Shown: positions 59,675-64,000 of the stretch, piece by piece
How the letters are laid out: each line of letters opens with the position of its first letter
How positions within the stretch are numbered: position 1 is the stretch's first letter
DNA from: Arthrobacter sp. MYb214
Lineage (GTDB): Bacteria > Actinomycetota > Actinomycetes > Actinomycetales > Micrococcaceae
Direction of reading: 5' to 3'
Assembly: GCF_002979865.1 (NCBI RefSeq)
Contig: NZ_PCPZ01000003.1
Coordinates: 310,001 to 374,000 of the forward strand
Length of the DNA stretch: 64,000 nt
Made by a program: the position numbers and the translations under genes
Notes under the pieces: model-generated
Databases searched by the model: none
Told to the model about the DNA's origin: nothing
Seen by the model: only the letters and a program-made list of their open reading frames with translations

Positions 59675-60976
59675 TTACCATTCGAGTGCGGCGCGCACCT
59701 CACGGGATACCCGCAACCCGCTCTCGATAGCACCGTCGAAGAAGCCGGCCCAAAGGTTGGCCAGGTCGCTGCCGGCCAGGTGCACTGCCCCTTCGGCACG
59801 CTGCAGCTCGGCTTGGCCCGTGGTGTAGGCCTGCGGCCGGTGGATGAGCCAGGTTTCCTTGGCGTAGGGATCCGCGTTCCAGTCGTGGGCCGCGATTTCC
59901 AGGACTTCCAGGTCATCGCGCCAGGCACGCAGCGCTTCCTGCACGTCCTCGATACTGGTGATGTCCAAGCGTGAGGCGTCGGCGCCGAAGGAGACCAGAA
60001 CTGCATCCTCTTCGCCCACGAATTCCGTGCGTACCACCGAGAGCGGGTGCTCCTGCGTGGAGTACGCGAAGAATGGCTTGATCGGACCCTTCACCCGGAT
60101 CCAGAGCTTGAGCCCCTGTGATGCGGTACCTGCCTGGCTCACCTCGCGCTTGACCGGCGACAGCGCAGGCTGGATATCCAGCTCGTGCAGGATGTTCAGC
60201 GGAACGGTGACAATGACCCGGCGAGCGCGCAAGCTCTCGCCGCTTGCCAGTACCACGGTGGCGCCCTGCTCATCGTGGGCAATCGAGGCCACTGGCGCAT
60301 TCAGGCGGATCTCTCCGGGAACGTCGGATGCAATGGCCTTGACCAGCTGGTCATTGCCATCTTCCAGCCGGTAAACGGCGCTGGCCTCATGCATGACGCG
60401 CCATGCTCCGGAGGTGGCCGCGGTCCAGCGGATCGCTGCGCTGAAGCCGACCTGGTCCAGCGGCCCATTGCAATGCCCCACCCAGGCCGCTTCATTGGCC
60501 TGCCGCTCGTCATCGCTCAGATCCAGGCGGTCAAGGGCCTGCTGCAAGGTCAGCTGATCGGCCTGCGCGAACTGATCGTCATTGGAGACCAAGTCGGGGC
60601 GCGGCAGGAGCTTTCCGCTTTCGCCTACCAGGGCGTGCATGCCGTGGTCGATCAGGTCCATGAAGCCGGCCAGGTCCCCGCGCTGCACCTTGCCATCGGC
60701 ATACCAGAAGGTCTCCTCGGACTTCGGGCCGCGGCCCGCGCGCAGTCCGTAGCGGGTGACCTCGGCCCACACGTGCGGCTGGGTCCAGTGCAGCCAGTTT
60801 CCGCCCAGCTCCAGGTGCTTGCCCAGGCGGTCCTCGGTGTAGAGGCGGCCGCCCATGCGGTCGCGCGCTTCGAGCACGGTGACCGAGTAGTCGGCTGCGC
60901 CCAGTTCGCGGGCGGCGGTCAGTCCGGCCAGGCCGGCGCCGATGATGATGACATCTGAGTCGTAAGTGTTGTCCAT
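59675..60976 (-). CDS. Flavin-containing amine oxidase (monoamine/putrescine oxidase family)
   Basis: A 433-residue FAD enzyme from ATG 60976, AAAAGGA upstream; open frame to 61048 is unused. The dinucleotide fold GAGLAGLTAARELG is at about 13-26, then LEARDRMGGRLYT, LGGNWLHWTQPHVW, and the C-terminal FAD motif VHLAGSDLANLWAGFFDGAI. It oxidises an amine to aldehyde, ammonia and H2O2. The substrate may be a mono- or polyamine. Divergent from a PucR regulator, which probably controls it. An aldehyde dehydrogenase is not adjacent. Confidence 0.88.
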   Translation of the reverse strand: MDNTYDSDVIIIGAGLAGLTAARELGAADYSVTVLEARDRMGGRLYTEDRLGKHLELGGNWLHWTQPHVWAEVTRYGLRAGRGPKSEETFWYADGKVQRGDLAGFMDLIDHGMHALVGESGKLLPRPDLVSNDDQFAQADQLTLQQALDRLDLSDDERQANEAAWVGHCNGPLDQVGFSAAIRWTAATSGAWRVMHEASAVYRLEDGNDQLVKAIASDVPGEIRLNAPVASIAHDEQGATVVLASGESLRARRVIVTVPLNILHELDIQPALSPVKREVSQAGTASQGLKLWIRVKGPIKPFFAYSTQEHPLSVVRTEFVGEEDAVLVSFGADASRLDITSIEDVQEALRAWRDDLEVLEIAAHDWNADPYAKETWLIHRPQAYTTGQAELQRAEGAVHLAGSDLANLWAGFFDGAIESGLRVSREVRAALEW

Positions 60977-61058
60977 GGTTTTCCGGTCCTTTTCATGTGC
61001 CAGTCGTGTACTGGTAGCCACTGTATGGTGCGGCATCCCGGAGATCACTTATGCGGAT

Positions 61059-61073
61059 GTATGATATTCATAC
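61059..61073. promoter_or_regulatory. Palindrome between amine oxidase and PucR genes
   Basis: GTATGATATTCATAC: perfect 6-base arms around TAT, in the 133-base divergent gap. It contains TATGAT, which could double as a -10 box. Candidate PucR operator. Confidence 0.5.
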
Positions 61074-61109
61074 TATTTTCATCACTGCGCACAAAACCCT
61101 GGAGAAAAG

Positions 61110-62486
61110 ATGGCGGAACTGCTCACGATCGCCAAACTCATTTCTGATCCGGCCTTGGATACCAAGGTGATCGCCGGCCAGTCAGGCCTTGGACGCATCG
61201 TGCGCTGGGCGCAGACCAGCGAATCCGCTGAGCCGTGGCGCTGGCTGGGTAACGAGGAACTATTGATGTCCCTGGGCCTGAATATCCCCGCGGAAGCCCA
61301 AAAGCAGGCCGATTTCGTCCGCAAGGCGGATGCTGCGGGGATTGCAGGGCTGATCATTGGCCAGGATGGGCTCGCACCCGAGCTCACACGCGAGATGCTG
61401 CAGGCGGCCGATGAACTGACCTTCCCGGTGCTGTCCACCGGACCGCAAACCCCCTTCGTGGTGATCGCCCGGACAGTGGCCGCCGTGACCACCAACCAGC
61501 TGAACCGCTCGGTCCTGCTACTTTCCCGGATGTACCAGGAAGCCGGATCGCAGAACCGGAAGGGCAAGCGCAGCGGCGACTGGGTGGAAAAGCTGTGCTC
61601 GGTGGACATTGCTGTCCAGGACACGATGACCGGATGCCCAGTGATCGGCACACTGCCCACGAATGCGCATCGCCGCCACTCCCTGTCCACCATCCGCCCC
61701 ACCCAATTGCTCGTCCCGGCCGACGCGCAACTGGATGCCCTGCTGCTGGTGCACCTCAAGCAGATCCTCGCGGTCGATGCCAATTCGCTGCTCCAGGATG
61801 CCGGCAATGCCGTCGCCGCGGCCGAAACTTCCCTGCGGCTGGGCCTGGCCGGCAAGCTGGGCGAACAGGATATCGATGGCGGTGCATGGATCGCTGGGGA
61901 GCCCGGATTCCGGGTCGCCTGCGCCCCGGGAAAGCTGCTCGATGCCGTGGCGATGTCCCTGTCCTTGCACGGGTTGATGCCGCTAGCCACGTCGTGGAAG
62001 AACAACTCCATCGCCGTCGTGCGCGAGAAGGATCTTCCGGTGCTACGGACGATCGCCAGCGAATTGCAGGCCACTTTCGGACTAAGCTCACCGCAGCAGC
62101 GCTTCGCGGACCTCGAAGGCGCGGCGCAAGAAGCGCAGGGGGCGATTCCTTCTGAACCCCGGCCCGGAGAACTCGTTGAATTCTCCGGACTGCAGGTGTC
62201 ACTGCTGGCCCGATCCGCCTCGGAAGCCGAGCGAATCGTCAGCATGGTGCTCGGCCCGCTGGCAGGCTCCAGCAACCAGGTAGCCGTGTACCGGGATTCC
62301 CTTTTCGCCTTGCTGGACCGCGACCTGCAATGGCAGCACACCGCAAATTTCTTGGGCATTCACCGGCAGACCTTGGCCTACCGGATCAAGCAGGCCGAAT
62401 TGCTGACCGGGCGCAGCGTACGCAAAGTAGTGGATATCTCGGACTTCTACCTCGCGCGCAAGGCCTGGCCCGTGGTGCAGGCCTAG
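61110..62486 (+). CDS. PucR-family transcriptional regulator
   Basis: A 458-residue regulator. The N-terminal PucR domain (about 5-120) starts LLTIAKLISDPALDTKVIAG. The middle region is less conserved, and the C-terminal PucR HTH is LLDRDLQWQHTANFLGIHRQ then TLAYRIKQAELLTGR. PucR proteins usually activate purine, GABA or amine catabolism genes next to them. Its divergence from the amine oxidase and the palindrome in the gap support that here. It ends at a large hairpin. Confidence 0.9.
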   Translation: MAELLTIAKLISDPALDTKVIAGQSGLGRIVRWAQTSESAEPWRWLGNEELLMSLGLNIPAEAQKQADFVRKADAAGIAGLIIGQDGLAPELTREMLQAADELTFPVLSTGPQTPFVVIARTVAAVTTNQLNRSVLLLSRMYQEAGSQNRKGKRSGDWVEKLCSVDIAVQDTMTGCPVIGTLPTNAHRRHSLSTIRPTQLLVPADAQLDALLLVHLKQILAVDANSLLQDAGNAVAAAETSLRLGLAGKLGEQDIDGGAWIAGEPGFRVACAPGKLLDAVAMSLSLHGLMPLATSWKNNSIAVVREKDLPVLRTIASELQATFGLSSPQQRFADLEGAAQEAQGAIPSEPRPGELVEFSGLQVSLLARSASEAERIVSMVLGPLAGSSNQVAVYRDSLFALLDRDLQWQHTANFLGIHRQTLAYRIKQAELLTGRSVRKVVDISDFYLARKAWPVVQA

Positions 62487-62526
62487 CCAGTACGCACCGG
62501 CTCCAGCGGATAATTCCCGCAATGCA

Positions 62527-62574
62527 AACCGCCCGGTGCGCGTTCCCTCCATCGGGAACGCCCACCGGGCGGTT
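62527..62574. terminator. Two-tier GC hairpin between convergent pucR and MHS genes
   Basis: AACCGCCCGGTG pairs with CACCGGGCGGTT, and inside GCGTTCCC pairs with GGGAACGC around TCCATC. It is a bidirectional terminator. Confidence 0.85.
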
Positions 62575-62593
62575 GCTGCGAGGCATATCGAAG

Positions 62594-64000
62594 CTAGCTA
62601 CTTGTTTCCGGAGCACGCGCTGGCACTGGGGCGAGAAGCATGGTGGAGGTATCCAGCAGCTCATTTTCATCCTGTCCCTTGGCCAGGGCCAGCGCTTCTT
62701 CGCGCGTGCGCACCACGGGCACCGAACCTAGCAGCGGACGAGATGCCGTCTCGCGCAGCTTGAAGGTGGCACAGAGCGCAATAACCGAGAAGAACATGAT
62801 GTAGTAGGCCGGCGCGAAGTGGTTGCCCGTGGTATTCACCAGGATCTGGCTGACCAGCGGCGTGGTTCCGCCGAAAATGGAAATCGACAGGTTGTGGGTG
62901 ACGCCCATTCCGCCGTAGCGCGAAGCGGTGGGGAACAGCTCGGACATGACAGCTCCGGTCATGGCCAGGAAGAACGCGCTGGGCAGGGCCACCATGAACA
63001 GCGAGAGGTACAGCGACCACATCGTGCCAACATGCATCAGCGCGAAGGCCGGCACCAGCAGGACCAGGTTGCCGATGGTCGCGATCATGTAGATCGGCCG
63101 CCGACCGATCTTGTCCGACCAGTTGGCTATCACGGGGATCAGCACTGCCTGGAGGACCAGCACCACCACAGCTGCCACCGCGGTATGCACCGCTGGCGAG
63201 CCGATTTCCGCTTCGAGATAGGTGGGCATATAGCTGGTGAGCATATATCCGGAGGTGCCGTCCGCGGCGATCAAGGCGCAGCCGATGAGGATCTGCGGCC
63301 AGTAGTGGCGGAAGATGTTTGGCAGATTGTGGCGGACGAACATTGGATGGACCTCGCCGACCTCGGCAGCCTCGCGGGCCGCTTCGAAGGTCGGGGATTC
63401 CGGGATCTTGCTGCGCAGCGAAATCGCCACGATGCCCAGCGGCAGTGCCACCAGGAACGGAATGCGCCAGCCGCCGGCGAGCATCGCATTCTCGCCCCAC
63501 GCCGAGGTGGTGATCGCGGAGGTGGCAGCGACAACTGCCGCACCGGCAGCGAAGCCGAGCATCGATCCCGAGTTCAGCAGGGAGGTCATGAATCCGCGGC
63601 GGTCATCCGGGGAGAACTCGGCCACGTAGGTTGCGGCGCCGGAGTATTCGCCGCCGGTGGAGAAGCCCTGCAGCATCTTGAGCAGGTACAGCGGGACGAT
63701 CACCCACAGGCCGACCTGCCCAGCGGTGGGAAGCAAGCCAATCAGCGTGGTGGCTCCGGCCATCAGGGCGATGGTGAAGAACATGACCTTGCGCCGGCCG
63801 ATCTTGTCCCCGAGCGGGCCCAGGATCATTCCGCCCAGCGGGCGGACGATGAAGGACACGGCGAAACCGAACAGCGTCACCAGCAGGCCCATGCTCTGGT
63901 CCATGCCTTCGGTGAAGACCGCGGTCATGGTCACTGCCAGATAGCCGTAGACCCCGATGTCATACCATTCGATGAAATTGCCAATGCCCGCGCCGATCTG
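62594..64000 (-). CDS. MHS-family (MFS) metabolite:H+ symporter, N-terminus cut by window edge
   Basis: At least 469 codons in frame to the window end, with no start reached. The last bases translate to GIGNFIEWYDIGVYGYLAVT, the MHS helix-1 hallmark, so only about 10-30 N-terminal residues are missing; internal ATG 63934 is not the start. Loop motif GDKIGRRKVM; 12 helices. The C-terminus is long and soluble (TREEALALAKGQDENELLDT). Substrate may be betaine/proline or a dicarboxylate. It is close to the amine oxidase and could import its substrate. Confidence 0.88.
   Translation of the reverse strand, partial: QIGAGIGNFIEWYDIGVYGYLAVTMTAVFTEGMDQSMGLLVTLFGFAVSFIVRPLGGMILGPLGDKIGRRKVMFFTIALMAGATTLIGLLPTAGQVGLWVIVPLYLLKMLQGFSTGGEYSGAATYVAEFSPDDRRGFMTSLLNSGSMLGFAAGAAVVAATSAITTSAWGENAMLAGGWRIPFLVALPLGIVAISLRSKIPESPTFEAAREAAEVGEVHPMFVRHNLPNIFRHYWPQILIGCALIAADGTSGYMLTSYMPTYLEAEIGSPAVHTAVAAVVVLVLQAVLIPVIANWSDKIGRRPIYMIATIGNLVLLVPAFALMHVGTMWSLYLSLFMVALPSAFFLAMTGAVMSELFPTASRYGGMGVTHNLSISIFGGTTPLVSQILVNTTGNHFAPAYYIMFFSVIALCATFKLRETASRPLLGSVPVVRTREEALALAKGQDENELLDTSTMLLAPVPARAPETSS

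Noticed and set aside
63932-63934. ATG at 63934 as start of the last transporter
   Set aside because: In-frame coding continues to the window end and spells the MHS helix-1 motif, so the true start is outside.

Overview
The window is high-GC DNA with dense genes on both strands. GTG and TTG starts occur after AGGAGG-like ribosome sites, and several families are typical of Actinobacteria: Ku with a Pol-PE-Lig DNA ligase, DUF3618, DUF4235, DUF4383 and actinobacterial holin-like small membrane proteins. It most resembles a chromosomal segment of a soil or dairy member of the Micrococcaceae (Arthrobacter/Glutamicibacter type). That placement is inference from gene content. No rRNA, tRNA or CRISPR array was seen.

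Layout. 1-13.9 kb: transport and catabolism. This holds a cut-off amino acid permease, an FMN-dependent 2-hydroxy acid dehydrogenase with an MHS-type symporter and a divergent GntR regulator, a decayed tartrate-dehydrogenase-like gene, MATE and MFS exporters, an MBL-fold protein, a CPBP protease, an AqpZ-like aquaporin, a FUSC-like membrane protein and a LysR regulator. 14-18 kb: a heterodimeric ABC exporter with one degenerate ATP site and a strong terminator. 18-45 kb: an accessory and stress-type region with an M20 amidohydrolase, a PCD-VOC fusion, DUF421, an isochorismatase-fold hydrolase, a Cys-rich metallothionein-like protein, a CBS protein, many small acidic or membrane proteins, SDR and ADH enzymes, Ku and LigD, a peroxiredoxin, a YbdK-type ligase, an SSADH-like aldehyde dehydrogenase, a holin/DUF3618 pair and a photolyase.

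At 34.7-37.15 kb this region is interrupted by an IS481-type element. Its inverted repeats and CTAG-type target duplication can still be read. It carries an intact chloramphenicol exporter gene (cmx-like) preceded by a possible leader peptide, plus a transposase broken by stops and a frameshift.

45-54 kb: a butanediol-dehydrogenase-like gene, a Vsr endonuclease, an MFS gene, a five-component dipeptide/opine-type ABC operon (binding protein, two permeases, fused ATPases) behind a DtxR-like box, and a PheC-like lipoprotein. 54.4-56.5 kb: an AT-richer island with a HipBA toxin-antitoxin pair, an array of operator repeats, and a HipB with an unusual 13-residue repeat tail. 56.5-64 kb: an Old Yellow Enzyme, an SDR, an IclR regulator, a flavin amine oxidase divergent from a PucR regulator, and an MHS transporter cut by the window end.

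The most interesting items are the cmx-carrying IS481 element, the HipB repeat tail with its operator array, the tartrate dehydrogenase remnant, the DtxR-like box before the ABC operon, and the PheC-like lipoprotein.
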